Shown in pieces: positions 42,942-53,234 of a stretch of DNA of 64,000 bases. A program made the position numbers and the translations under genes. Below the pieces are notes generated by a model that ran no database searches, was not told the DNA's origin, and worked only from the letters and a program-made list of their open reading frames with translations. The stretch's first letter is position 1. Each line of letters starts with the position of its first letter. Source of the stretch: Diplonema japonicum (lineage: Eukaryota; Euglenozoa; Diplonemea; Diplonemida; Diplonemidae); assembly GCA_964019335.1 (NCBI GenBank), contig OZ025661.1, positions 124,001 through 188,000 of the forward strand, in the 5' to 3' direction.

Positions 42942-43806
42942 CTAGACATTTTCGTTCATCCACGCCCTCAATTCATCCACACCCTCGTGGTCCCCTTTGC
43001 TTGCCACGTCGAAGAAGGTGACTGGTAGCGGGCAGTGCGCCTCGAAGTTGAACTTCTCATCGTCGATACCTTTTTTTTTTTTTTTTTTTCCCCCTCCAAT
43101 CCCCCCCCGTACCAAGTTCTACAATATCAGCGCCCTCTGTCCCCAGCTGGTTTACTACGTTGGTTTTGGTTTTCCGGACCTTTTCGATTTCCTTCTCCAA
43201 TTGCCGCTGTGTGAGAGAGTTAGGGAATTCCCCCTTTTTTTCCCCTCCGTTTGTTTCATACCTTAATGGCGGTCGACTTGTAAGAATGCCCAACATCCCT
43301 CTTCGTGCAGACGATGCTCATCGCAGGCCTAGTCGACTTCAGTACGATCTGGGGGTTTTTTTTTTTATTTTTTTATTTCTCTGGATGTAAACAAGGCAAA
43401 CCTTTGGGTTCGTGAGGGTGGTGACGAGCAGCTCAGCGTTGGAGGACAGACTGGTCTCCCAGTCGATGGCGTCGATGACAAAGACAAGCTGGCACGCGTC
43501 CTCGCACAGGGCGCTCAGCCCGGGCCGCAGGCGGTAGTGCCCAGGGTAGTCGACAACCGTTTTCGTCTTTTTGGCCTTCGTGCCAAGCTCTTTTGTTTCC
43601 ATATTTGGCATTGCCGAGGTCTGTGTCTCCACCTCCTGCCCGTGCAACAGCTTCCAATAGAGCGCACTCTTGCCGCATGACGGCAGCCCCATGAACACCA
43701 CCTTCTCCCCTACCTTCCCACCAGCTTTCCGGAACAGTGCGAACCATACCACGACCAACAGCAACGCTACCACCACCGCTCCGCCTATTATGTACTCTTG
43801 TTCCAT
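42942..43806 (-). CDS. Signal recognition particle receptor beta subunit, 237 aa, four exons
   Basis: Exons 43402-43806, 43262-43348, 43113-43206 and 42942-43069; introns of 53, 55 and 43 nt, all GT-AG. A membrane anchor spans residues 7-24. The GTPase has P-loop GLPSCGKS (40-47), G3 DYPGH (86-90) and G4-like TKRD (150-153) where NKxD is usual. Splicing restores RQLEKEIEKVRKT and a C-terminal PVTFFDVASKGDHEGVDELR, both typical of SRPRB. It anchors the SRP receptor in the ER membrane. The Asn-to-Thr change in G4 may alter nucleotide specificity. Confidence 0.95.
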
Positions 43807-43951
43807 TTTTTTTTTTCAGTTTTTTTTTTTCCCCCTTTTCTGTGGCGGATTAAAAAAAAAAAAATAAAACACAAAACAAAAAACAAAGAACTTACTGGAA
43901 CAACAACGACAATAAAAAAAAAAAAAAAACAAAAAAACAAAAAAAAAAAAT

Positions 43952-46180
43952 CTAGAAGAGTGCCTCCAAAGGGTTCACCAATGCAGGGTGCTCCTCCACC
44001 TCCTTCTTCGCTCTGACCACCTCGACGACGGACCCATCGACTAGCCCCTTGCAGTCCCGTACTGCCGTGTCGCCTGTGTTAACGACACGGTCTGTGGGTG
44101 TGACGTACAGGTGCTGCTCCGAGGGAGGTATCGGGAATTTTGAAGATATCTTCTCCCGCAGCTCGTCGAGCGTCGAAGAGTACGGTATCTCCAGCAGCAC
44201 AGAAACGTCCTCATGTACGACGGTCAGCTGGAGAGAGGACTGGACCGCAGCGCAGCATATCAGCCCACACACAACACAGAACAGAAGACAACAAACAACC
44301 ACCAAAAGGTAAATCCACCACGGAACGGAAGATGACGAAGGGGAGGGCGTTGGAAAGGTTCCATTCCCGCCGCCCGACGTAGCCGACCGCACGAACGGCG
44401 TCGACACAGACGACAGCTGCGACAATGCTGACCCAGTCCTGAATGCCGCAGTGCTGTAGAGGACTCCCTCTGCAACAGATGTGAACGGGATGGAGTAGAC
44501 GAGCCTGAAGTTGAGGTTCTTCCCCGCCGATAGTATTTTACAGTCAACAACACCGATCTCGACCTCCGTGCAGACCACTCCTGCCATACCATCCTCAGGG
44601 AGATACCGTACCCCAGATGTCACCTCGCCGATGACCTCTGTGTCGATCCTCAGCACTACTCCAGTGTACCCAGACACAACATCCACTTCCAAGACCAGGA
44701 TATCGTAGCTTGCCAAGCATTCCCCTCTCCCGAACGGGGTTTCAGTCCACTTGCAGTGTGCGGTGCATAGCGTGGAACCCAATGACAGACATGTCACCTT
44801 CGAGAACATGCCCTGCAGTGCAATGCCCCCGGAAGGGGTCGTGATCAACGCCGAGACGTTCATATCCCTCTCGTACTGAGCCTCAGGCACGCGGAGCGTG
44901 GATTCCAGAAGAACTTCTGTACCAGGGGTCAATGATGCTTTTGGAGAGAAGGTAAGCTCCACAACAACCCCAGCATGGCGTTGCAGCGTGAAGTCACATG
45001 TAACACTGGCAGATGAAGAAGCGGAGCATGACCCTGAAGGCGAGACAGTTAAAGGGACGGATGACACGTCAGTAAGCTTGGCTGTTAAAGTAACACGTTC
45101 TTGAATAGTGCCTTCGTTGCCGACTGTTATCGTAGCGGTGCTGCTGCCCCCGCTGACGAGGGTCGGGATGGCTAGACTCATGTCTATCTTGGAGTGCACG
45201 CGGACCCCGTTTGAGATTCTATCCTTCTCTTCGTACGTCACACCACCATTTCGTGACAAGCAGAAGTACAGCACGCCATCACGCTCGGGGGCGAACACCG
45301 CAACAAGCCCTGGTGACAAGGACGAGGGCTCCACACCCAACGTGTCGCCTGTGCAGTCTCTTCGGATAGATCCTTTCAATCGAAAGTTCGATAGCACGCT
45401 GCCGAGCAGCCCCAACAGCGAGGGCGCAACCAGACGCACGCTCAAAGCACTGCCTGCAATCTGACCGGACACCGGTTCAGCCATTATAACAGGAGGCAAG
45501 ACTTCAAGGAAAAAAGTTATATCGGGCTTGATAGGAACAACATGGTAGGTTTGGTTCTCAACAGAAATGCAAGGAACAGCACGGGCGGCTTCGTGGGATG
45601 GTGTCCACGAAACGATCAGGCTGGGAGGGAGTTGTATAGGTTGAAGACCTGCGATCGAGTCATCACATAGAGGTGATGACGAGAACTTCATAGAGAGGTG
45701 AGGCGCGGCTGGGTCCAAAGGGAGGCTGGTTATAACCCTGTTTTTGTATGCAGATCTTACAGATAAGGTTGTTGAGAAAACCTCATGCGATCGCAGGGTA
45801 GTAGTATTCAGGAATGTTGACATTGTGAAGCACATTGAAGGGGCGAAGCGTTGGTCGCACCAGGATGAAGGTTCAAGGACGCAGCTGCCAGAACATCCGT
45901 CCTGGCTGAAGGTGTTCCCATCGTCGCAGGATTCTGATCCTACTGTCATGCTGTCGCCGCAGATTGCGACACACAAGGTGCCTGTGCAATCCCAGCCTCT
46001 CTCTACTTGGCAGTTTTCATCACACCCGTCTCCAGGTGTTGTGTCACCATCGTCGCATCCTTCCAGGAGCGTCTTCACACCATCGCCACAAGGTAGCTGT
46101 AGGGTCTCTGTCTCAGTTGGCTGGCCGGATGTGTGGCATATGTAACATAGAAGTGCAACGAGGCTTACGCGGTGTATCAT
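43952..46180 (-). CDS. Type I membrane protein: DUF4215 repeats outside, ubiquitin-like tail inside, 742 aa
   Basis: Signal peptide at about 1-19. Two DUF4215-type Cys repeats lie at 31-65 and 74-108 (GCDDGDTTPGDGCDENC and SCDDGNTFSQDGCSGSC). A beta-rich ectodomain with possible adhesin-like repeats spans about 110-610. The membrane helix (about 621-644, WWIYLLVVVCCLLFCVV) is followed by a cytosolic ubiquitin-like domain, residues about 649-725, with LQLTVVHEDVSVLLEIPYS, LDELREKISSKFPIPPSEQ and VVEVVRAKK. There is no C-terminal Gly-Gly, so the domain is a fixed interaction module. Likely a surface receptor or adhesin. Confidence 0.88.
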   Translation of the reverse strand: MIHRVSLVALLCYICHTSGQPTETETLQLPCGDGVKTLLEGCDDGDTTPGDGCDENCQVERGWDCTGTLCVAICGDSMTVGSESCDDGNTFSQDGCSGSCVLEPSSWCDQRFAPSMCFTMSTFLNTTTLRSHEVFSTTLSVRSAYKNRVITSLPLDPAAPHLSMKFSSSPLCDDSIAGLQPIQLPPSLIVSWTPSHEAARAVPCISVENQTYHVVPIKPDITFFLEVLPPVIMAEPVSGQIAGSALSVRLVAPSLLGLLGSVLSNFRLKGSIRRDCTGDTLGVEPSSLSPGLVAVFAPERDGVLYFCLSRNGGVTYEEKDRISNGVRVHSKIDMSLAIPTLVSGGSSTATITVGNEGTIQERVTLTAKLTDVSSVPLTVSPSGSCSASSSASVTCDFTLQRHAGVVVELTFSPKASLTPGTEVLLESTLRVPEAQYERDMNVSALITTPSGGIALQGMFSKVTCLSLGSTLCTAHCKWTETPFGRGECLASYDILVLEVDVVSGYTGVVLRIDTEVIGEVTSGVRYLPEDGMAGVVCTEVEIGVVDCKILSAGKNLNFRLVYSIPFTSVAEGVLYSTAAFRTGSALSQLSSVSTPFVRSATSGGGNGTFPTPSPSSSSVPWWIYLLVVVCCLLFCVVCGLICCAAVQSSLQLTVVHEDVSVLLEIPYSSTLDELREKISSKFPIPPSEQHLYVTPTDRVVNTGDTAVRDCKGLVDGSVVEVVRAKKEVEEHPALVNPLEALF

Positions 46181-46687
46181 TTCTCTTTTATTTTTATTTT
46201 TTTTTTCATGTTTTCTTTTTTTCCTTTTTGTTGTTGTTGTTGTGTACGAGTTTTCTTTTTATTTGCTGGAAAAAAAAAAAGAGAAAAAAAAAGGGGGGGA
46301 AAGGGAAACCGGTCCGGCTCTTCTTTTCTGCTTGTCGCATTAAAGGGAGGGGGGGGTATGAAAAACGAATGGGGTAGGGATTGTGCGAGATGAGAAAAAA
46401 AAAAGAAAGGTGCCCTTCCCTCCCTAGGTAGTGCCCATTTCTTTCCCCATTCCCCCCCCCCTCCCCCTCTCATTTTTTAGGAAAGCGTTTTGATGCTGTA
46501 TCAAATAATATAAAAAAAAAATAATTTGCCAAAAAGAAGTCTACTAGTTCCTCCCCCGTTTCTTTCTTTCTTTCTTTTTTTTTTTTTTTTTTGCGAGCGA
46601 ATGAAATGAAAGAAGGAAAAAAAAAGGGGGGGATCTTTTTTCTTTCTTTTGTTTGAATTTACCTAAAGTTGAAAATAAAGGTGTCTT
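46181..46687. other. Intergenic homopolymer DNA
   Basis: No gene seen. The block ends where similarity to the 3636-4030 fragment begins. Confidence 0.55.
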
Positions 46688-47400
46688 GAAGGGAACCTGC
46701 AGTATGTGACAGGATCGTCTAACGACAATCAACTCATCTAGTGTTTGATCCCTTCTGTCGTGGTAGTGCCTTAGGCCCGTCGTAGTTTCTCATCAGCAGC
46801 TTGGGCGTGAAACCAACTAGCGAGTTGTTGAGGATGCAATGCGTTCGCATTTGTTCCTCTAGGATCGAGTGGGTGACCTTCGGGGACGCGAAGATCGGAC
46901 GAGTGGAGTAGCCAGTGACGGCATGGCTGTGGAGCCCTAGGGTGCGTAGTGAGTGTACTGACTTCTAGTTTCTGCCGGAATCAGATGATTCCCCGTACCT
47001 TTTAGATGGATCCTTTCTAAGACGCTGAGAATCCTGCCGAGCTTTCTCGCCCAGCATGCTATGTCTTCACCACCCATGTGGAGCCTTTCCGTTGCAATGA
47101 GGTCGACTGCCAGTTCCGCCTTAGAAACTTGCCCGCTGTCCTCGCCCCATTTTAGGGCCTTTAGCCCGTTGAGGACAAATGGGATTAGGCCTGGGAAGTA
47201 TTTCTTCTGCAGCCCATGCTCGTGGTACCAAGGGAGAGGTTTCGGGGTTAAGAGGTTCCCAGGTCGGAATGGTCTATTCCAGAAATGCTGTTTGGAGTAC
47301 CTGACCTGCTTGTCGGCGTGCAAGTTCTAGCATCAGGTGGAGCTCCTTGACTCTCGATAGGCTGATGTCTAAGTCCGAGGTAATGATGCCGTGTTAATAA
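46688..47400 (-). pseudogene. Longer copy of the unknown coding repeat, frameshifted
   Basis: Minus strand. From the high-coordinate end: DLDISLSRVKELHLMLEL in one frame, then KQHFWNRPFRPGNLLTPKP through HLIPAE in a second (46937-47323), then GYSTRPIFASPKVTHSILEE...NNSLVGFTPKLL and GPKALPRQKGS ending before 46937. At least two frame changes separate well-preserved blocks. The last block matches the fragment at 3636-4030. I do not recognise the protein; a decayed mobile or integrated genetic element is the best guess. Confidence 0.6.
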
Positions 47401-48190
47401 AAATAAAGCGGATTTTCAATCGGCAAATAAAAAAAAAAATCACAGGGAAAAAAAAAAAGAGTAGGCGATTGGTAGTACAAACCGTGGCCCAATTGGTTGT
47501 CACTACTCTTTTTAAGCAAGACTTTTAAACAAAAAAGACAAAAGTATAGTTGTTAAGGGGCAGAATCTAATTTTATTCAGAATAATAATAAAAGAAAAAA
47601 AGGGAGGGAAAGTCGCGTTTCGACACAGCCTGTGTCTGGACACCCTTTTTTTTCGTTGTTGTTTTTTGTTGTTTTTGTTGTTGTTTTATTCCCCTCTTTT
47701 TTATCCTAAAGATATCTTTAAGGTGGTCTTCCCCTGCTAAGCTGGTTTCAAGGATGAACAAAACTAATTATCAGCAGAATATCTAAAGGTATTTTAGTTT
47801 TATTGCTTTTTTCTTTTTTTTTTTCTCTTTCAAACTCGGAGGGGAGGAAAAAAAAAGAAGAAAAAAAGAGGAGGGAAAAAAAAAGAGGGGAAAAAAACCC
47901 ATTTGAAAAGAACAAGAAAGTTGCCATAGTTGGGAAGGGAGAAGGTGGGGAGGGGGTATTTTTACTAGATTTAAAAAAAAAAAAGAAAATTAAAAAAAAA
48001 AAAAAAAAACAAAACAAAACAAAAACCCCGTTCTCCTTGCCATCATATTTTCCTTCTTTTCCTTCAAAAAAAAAAGAAGAAAAAAACCCCCACCCTCCCC
48101 CTCCTGTGTAGAATAACTCGTTTGCATCGCTTCAGCTTTTAAACGGGTGAAAGGAAACTCACCCCTTTTAAAAAAAAAATAACTATTTAT
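47401..48190. other. Intergenic A/T-tract DNA
   Basis: Homopolymers and short mixed sequence. No gene or clear repeat. Confidence 0.55.
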
Positions 48191-48310
48191 TGCCAACAAA
48201 TAATGAGTCATTATTTAACTCGAGTTCCCGAATTTTTTGCACGAGGGCCCGCAGGGCCCGAGTGCAAAAAAACGGGTAACGAGTGTTAAATAATGGCTCA
48301 TTTGGCGGCA
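48191..48310. repeat. 120-bp near-perfect foldback palindrome
   Basis: The left arm TGCC...AAATAATGAGTCATTATTTAAC pairs with the right arm GTTAAATAATGGCTCATTT...GGCA. Inner pairs continue: GTTCCCG/CGGGTAAC, TTTTTTGCAC/GTGCAAAAAAA and GGGCCC/GGGCCC, so the whole stretch can fold into one hairpin. Not coding. Confidence 0.85.
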
Positions 48311-48320
48311 AGTAAGTCGT

Positions 48321-48751
48321 TTTATTTCACTCTTCGTCATTTGAGTCACTCACTCTTCACTGCTTTCACTGCTGTTTTTTTTCACGCAGGTCAGCTTTTT
48401 GGGGATTTTCCTAAGGTAATACAGGGTAGCTATTTCGCCGTGGCATTTAAAGGGGAAGTAAGGCACTTATTCCCACTTTTAAGGGCTGGAATGGCCTCAG
48501 ATGGCCAAAAATAGTCAAAATACCCCCACCCCAAAAAAATTTTTCAAGGGGTTGGGTGCATTTTTTTCCACGACAAGACCCATTTTTTCACTCTGAAGGG
48601 CCATTATTTAACTGCAAAATCTCATTATTTAACTAGTTAAATAATGGCGATTTCGCGTTAAATAATGGCCGTTTCGCGTTAAATAATGGCCATTTCGCGT
48701 TAAATAATGAGGCCCCTAGTGAGTGAAGAAAATGACGAAGAGTGAAATAAA
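48321..48751. repeat. 431-bp inverted-repeat element with TTAAATAATGG array
   Basis: The ends are 33-bp inverted repeats: TTTATTTCACTCTTCGTCAT... at 48321-48353 and ...ATGACGAAGAGTGAAATAAA ending at 48751. Between about 48600 and 48710 the motif GTTAAATAATGGC, or its inverse, occurs six times, partly as a CGCGTTAAATAATGGCCRTTT tandem. The same motif forms the arms of the neighbouring palindrome. Confidence 0.85.
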
Positions 48752-49154
48752 GAAATTTTCACTTATGGGCAGGACTGCCCCCAGTATATTTTGCCCTATC
48801 AGTACATAAATAGTTCACATTGGGGCTTTCAACTTGATACCCCGCGTTCTCTGGCGATCACACGTTAGAACAGAAAGAAAAAAAAGAGAGAGAAAAAAGG
48901 GGGGAAACCACTTCATTATTTTTTTTCTTCATTTTCTTTATTCAGTTTTGATCCATGGAAGTGCGTGGGGGGGGGGGGGGGGGGGGGGGGAGAGGGAGTA
49001 GACATAAAGAATCAGTATTTTAGCAATTTTTTTTTTTTATTTTTTTTTTTATACAAGCTTATTCTTTCCGCCTTTTTTCCGGCCGTTTAGTTGCACGCAC
49101 ACACGCAAAAGAAGCCTAAAACATATGAAACCGCCTGTCCCCGAAAAGTGTCTC

Positions 49155-49190
<36 letters not shown>

Positions 49191-49583
49191 GAATAAGGGA
49201 GTCAAAAAAAAAGGGTCAATTTTTCTTTAGAAAACACGTTTTTACAACAAGTGTTCCATTACCTTTTAGTAAAGCGCCCTATGTCCCTGTTCAGTTTTTT
49301 TTCTCTTCCCTCCCCCCTTTTTTTTTCTTTGCTCAAATATTCAAGACAACAAGTTTGAGAACAACAACAAAAATTCCTCCCAAAAAAAAAGTAGACTCTT
49401 TACCGGCGGGCGTGCTCATCGGTTTTTTTTTTTTTTTTTTTTTTTTTTTCCTTCTTCCTTCCTTTTTTTTTTAAATTCGTGTGGAGGGGAGGGGAGGGGG
49501 GGGGTCAGTATAGAAAAAAAAATAGAAAAACAAAACTTTTTTTTTTTGGCACATTTTTTTTTTTTTTTTTTCCCTCCCCATAT
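48752..49583. other. Intergenic homopolymer DNA
   Basis: A G-run at about 48967-48990, an A-run at about 49156-49189 and long T-runs. No gene. Confidence 0.6.
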
Positions 49584-50399
49584 TCAACAACAGTACCTCA
49601 ACAGCCACGCGGAGCGGATGTTAAACGACTTCAACGCCACAGAAAACGGATTTCTACCAGTATTGTCCTTCTGAGAGGGGTTCGCTCCAAGACGCAGCAG
49701 CTCGGGGACGGTCCCTGTAGTACCATAAAGGATGGCATTGTGCAAAGGCGTCCGGCCTATGAGGTCAGGAAGGGCCAGGTCCGCCCCAAGGTTAACTAAC
49801 AAAGTCATGGAGGGAACAGAAGAAGATTCGATAATGGCAACTTGTAGGGGAGTTAAACCATTTTTGTCCAGCCTGTTTATGTTTGCACCAAACTGAACTA
49901 AAAGCTCAATGCTCTCCGTGGACCCCAGTCTAGAAGCATGGTGCAGAGCCGTCCTATTCAAAAAGCTATTCTCGCATACATCCACATCTATCCCCAACAG
50001 CACAAGCAATTCCAATGCTTCCAAACAGTGGCAAGCTGCGTATTGAACCACATCGGCGCAGGCTGCTCCCGCATAGTACAGGAGCTCTACGTTGTAGTTA
50101 CGCCCTGCTTCGATTTCTCCTATCATTTTTGCGGCCCCGATGTTTGTGATGCCCCTTTCTTTTAATTGCCTGATGGCCTCTTCTTTCGGGAGGCCCTTCC
50201 TTTTGTTTACTTTGAACTCCTCGCCCATCTGCATTCCTGTGTATTCGCACTCCTCCACCTCGAGTTCCATCCTGTCCTTCGGCACTCCCGTTGCTCGCTC
50301 GACCTTGTCGCAGAATTCCATGTAGTCATCCGTCTCACTTATGTCAATTTCGTATCTCTCGTTATCAGGTGTGACTGCCAGTACTGTGACAAACGACAT
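49584..50399 (-). CDS. Ankyrin-repeat protein, 271 aa
   Basis: Start MSFVTVLAVTPDNERYEID at 50399, directly after an A-run. The N-terminal 85 residues have beta-grasp-like character (ubiquitin-like; not certain). About four ankyrin repeats follow at 125-265: NRTALHHASRLGSTESIELL, NGLTPLQVAIIES, GRTPLHNAILYG and GRNPFSVALKS. Likely a cytosolic adaptor. Partner unknown. Confidence 0.85.
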   Translation of the reverse strand: MSFVTVLAVTPDNERYEIDISETDDYMEFCDKVERATGVPKDRMELEVEECEYTGMQMGEEFKVNKRKGLPKEEAIRQLKERGITNIGAAKMIGEIEAGRNYNVELLYYAGAACADVVQYAACHCLEALELLVLLGIDVDVCENSFLNRTALHHASRLGSTESIELLVQFGANINRLDKNGLTPLQVAIIESSSVPSMTLLVNLGADLALPDLIGRTPLHNAILYGTTGTVPELLRLGANPSQKDNTGRNPFSVALKSFNIRSAWLLRYCC

Positions 50400-50465
50400 T
50401 TTTTTTTTTTTGGTTTTTTCTTTTTGTCTTTTTCCGCCTTCTCTTTTCCCCTCTCGCCACACCCT

Positions 50466-50501
<36 letters not shown>

Positions 50502-51286
50502 CCCTTCAAAAACCCGGTTTTAAAAATCAACAAATAAATAGCAAGCATCATTTGGGGGGGAGGGGTTTTTTATTTTGAAAAAGAAAAAAAAATAGGTCGG
50601 CAGTAAGAAAAGAGAGTCTTTTTAATTATTATTTTTTTGTGTTTTAAATTTTGCTTTCTTACTACAAACTACTTTTTTTTCCCCCATGTTTCGTAGGGGT
50701 GGGGGGTAGGGAAGTTTTTTTGGTTAAAGTTTTTTCTTTTTTTCTTTTTTCTTTCGTACGATATTGTACAAAGAAGAAAAAAAAGGAGGATATCGAGAAA
50801 AGAGAGGAAGAAGGGAACTGTACGTTCCTTTTTTTTTTCTTTTTTTTTCTCCCTTCTTATTTCTTCCTTTGTTTCTTTTTGCTTTCTAAGTTTTATTTTT
50901 TTCTATTTTTTTTTTTCCACCCCACGTTTACACGCAAGCTAAAAAAAAATATATGAAAAAAAAAAGAAGGGAAGAAACAAGAAGGGAGGACATTCCGGAG
51001 GCAGGCTGAGGCCAAGATATATTTTTTAATTTCGAATTTGTTATTTCTTTCCTGTCAGCCTTCTTGTGTGAGAAGGAAGACGAATTTTGCGTTTTTTTTC
51101 TAAATAAAAGAGGAGGGGTCATGAAAAAAAAAAAAGCAAGCAACCAACCGTGTGAAACCCCGATTGCCTTTTGTTCTTTTTTTCTTTTCTTTTCCCCTCT
51201 TATTTCTTTTTTATTCTCGTTTTGTTTATTTTTTTTTTTTCGTTTTTTCTTTATTTTTCGTTCTCAAATTTCTCGTTTGAGGGGCG

Positions 51287-51320
<34 letters not shown>

Positions 51321-51523
51321 GAGGCTAAAGATAGAAAACAAATAAAAAGAGGAACTGGCCGTTGTTTGTACGTGCCGGATAAATAAATAAAAAAAAAAGA
51401 GATCACAACAACAACAAAAAAAAAACTCCACATGCGAACAAAAAAGAAAAAAAAAAAAAAAAAAAAAAAACAACAACAACAACAAAAATATAAGTTTAAA
51501 GAAGGTCTTTCAGAGACAACTCA
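50400..51523. other. Intergenic T/A-tract DNA
   Basis: No gene; all ORFs are Phe/Lys strings. Confidence 0.6.
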
Positions 51524-53137
51524 TCAGTTGTTAACCAAAGGAACCTTGACCGGAGGGGCAGCAGGCGACCTAATAACAACAGGGTTCTTGTTAAAAGACT
51601 CGTTCAGCTGCTGCGGGGACCTCTTCTTCTTGAACGAGACAGAATGAAACGTGTGGGGGTTCGCTGCCGCATCGTGTGCGTCCTTCTGTGGCTGATTCGC
51701 GAAGCACACAGGCGGTGCCTCCTGCTTGTAAGGGGACCACGTACCGGCCCTTGCCTCAACGAGATCTTCCACAAACATTACAATCTTTTCAACAGTAACA
51801 TTTGGCATCACCACCACATGCGCAATATCGCCCATGCAAGCAAGCTGCCAGTGTTTCACGAACTTTTGAGGTGGCCTTGAGAACACTACGGTGGTGGACC
51901 TCTCGTTGAGCATAGCCTTAACACCCCTGTCCTTCAAAAGGTTGAACAAAAGCCTTGCATTTGCATGGCAAAGCTTGACCTTTGCCTTCAAAGCATCAAC
52001 CCCGCCCTTCTGCAGCGAGTACCATAAGAAGATAGGAGCGTGGCCGTTTCTGGAACCCATGATAGTGGTGTCGACAGAGTTCAAGTATTCCACTTCTTGT
52101 GTTACGTTTTTGAGGTTGTCCTTTCTGCAGATGACCACTCCGCACGGCATGGGGCACCCGAGGAACTTGTGACCGGAAACACACATTGAGTGGATCTTCT
52201 TCGTGAAATCGACCTGTTCGAACTCCTTCATGAACGGGAGCATCAAGGCGTACAGTGCCCCGTCGCAGTGGATGTACCACTCCTCCTCTTTGTAACCTGT
52301 TGTGACCAGCTTGTCGACGATGCTGTCGACGGAGTCAACAGCACCCTTAACAGTCGTTCCGATGTTGGCCACGACGATGGCGGGGACACCTTTGTTCTCA
52401 GCAAGCTCCCTTTGCAGGTGAGCGTAGTCCATCTCACCGCTGTCGGTGGAATCAATCATTCTGTACTGCATTCTGTAGTAGTTGCAGGCTTTGAAGACGG
52501 AATAGTGGGAATCCTTTGAAGCGTACAGGATACCCGTGGGGTGCATTTCCCTTGCGCAGAGGATGGAGTGGAGGTTGCCCTCTGTCCCGCACGATGTGAC
52601 GTACCCCCAGTACTCGCCTTCCGGGATGTGCCACATCTCTGCGAAGAATGCAAGAACGTCCAGTTCGAACTTCCTGGAGTGCACGCCGTAGTTGGACTCG
52701 ATGAAGGGGTCGCCCAGGTTGTTGATGGAGTACTGCATCACGTCGAAGATCTCTTGGTGGTCGTAGTGGAGGTTGTAAGGGTACCCGAAGTGGAACTTGG
52801 AGCGGTCCTCAAGGTACTCCCTGTACTCGTGGAGCACGTTGGTGACCAGCTGGTCGTGTGTCACTGCGTCTTGCTTCTCGACGATCACCTTGAAGCGCTT
52901 CCTGTCGCGGAACTCAACGAAGACAACGTCGAGCTGGTCCTGCGTGCTGACCAGTACCTTGTCGCCGTCCTCGTCGTAGTACTTCACCTTGTCCACGCTG
53001 GCACCGGCAGCCTTCCCGATCACTTCAAGGAACTCGCCGATCTTGATACCCTCCTCTACGCGAACCTTCACAAGGTCGCCGTGCTCGCACAGGCCGTCGC
53101 TTTCCCACGACTTTCCGATCTTCACGAGGTACGTCAT
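51524..53137 (-). CDS. PB1 domain fused to PLP-dependent amino-acid decarboxylase, 537 aa
   Basis: Residues 1-88 resemble a PB1 domain: a basic first strand (YLVKIGKSW) and an OPCA-like VKYYDEDGDKVLVSTQDQLD. Residues about 95-465 are a group II PLP decarboxylase of the histidine/serine decarboxylase branch: GYVTSCGTEGNLH, ANIGTTVKGAVD, YIHCDGALYA (Asp292) and VSGHKFLGCPMPCGV with PLP-binding Lys324. This branch makes ethanolamine from serine or histamine from histidine; in a protist, serine decarboxylase feeding phosphatidylethanolamine synthesis is the likelier role. The C-terminal 60 residues are disordered. No targeting signal seen. Confidence 0.92.
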   Translation of the reverse strand: MTYLVKIGKSWESDGLCEHGDLVKVRVEEGIKIGEFLEVIGKAAGASVDKVKYYDEDGDKVLVSTQDQLDVVFVEFRDRKRFKVIVEKQDAVTHDQLVTNVLHEYREYLEDRSKFHFGYPYNLHYDHQEIFDVMQYSINNLGDPFIESNYGVHSRKFELDVLAFFAEMWHIPEGEYWGYVTSCGTEGNLHSILCAREMHPTGILYASKDSHYSVFKACNYYRMQYRMIDSTDSGEMDYAHLQRELAENKGVPAIVVANIGTTVKGAVDSVDSIVDKLVTTGYKEEEWYIHCDGALYALMLPFMKEFEQVDFTKKIHSMCVSGHKFLGCPMPCGVVICRKDNLKNVTQEVEYLNSVDTTIMGSRNGHAPIFLWYSLQKGGVDALKAKVKLCHANARLLFNLLKDRGVKAMLNERSTTVVFSRPPQKFVKHWQLACMGDIAHVVVMPNVTVEKIVMFVEDLVEARAGTWSPYKQEAPPVCFANQPQKDAHDAAANPHTFHSVSFKKKRSPQQLNESFNKNPVVIRSPAAPPVKVPLVNN

Positions 53138-53234
53138 TTTTCTTTTTTTCTTTTTTCTTTTGATCTTTTTAGGGGTTGGTATTTCTTTTTATATTTTGGA
53201 AGGGAAAAAAAAAAAAGGAAGGGGGGGGGAAAGG

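Noticed and set aside
48191-48751. CRISPR-like array
   Set aside because: Repeats are not evenly spaced, occur in both orientations, and the genome is eukaryotic.
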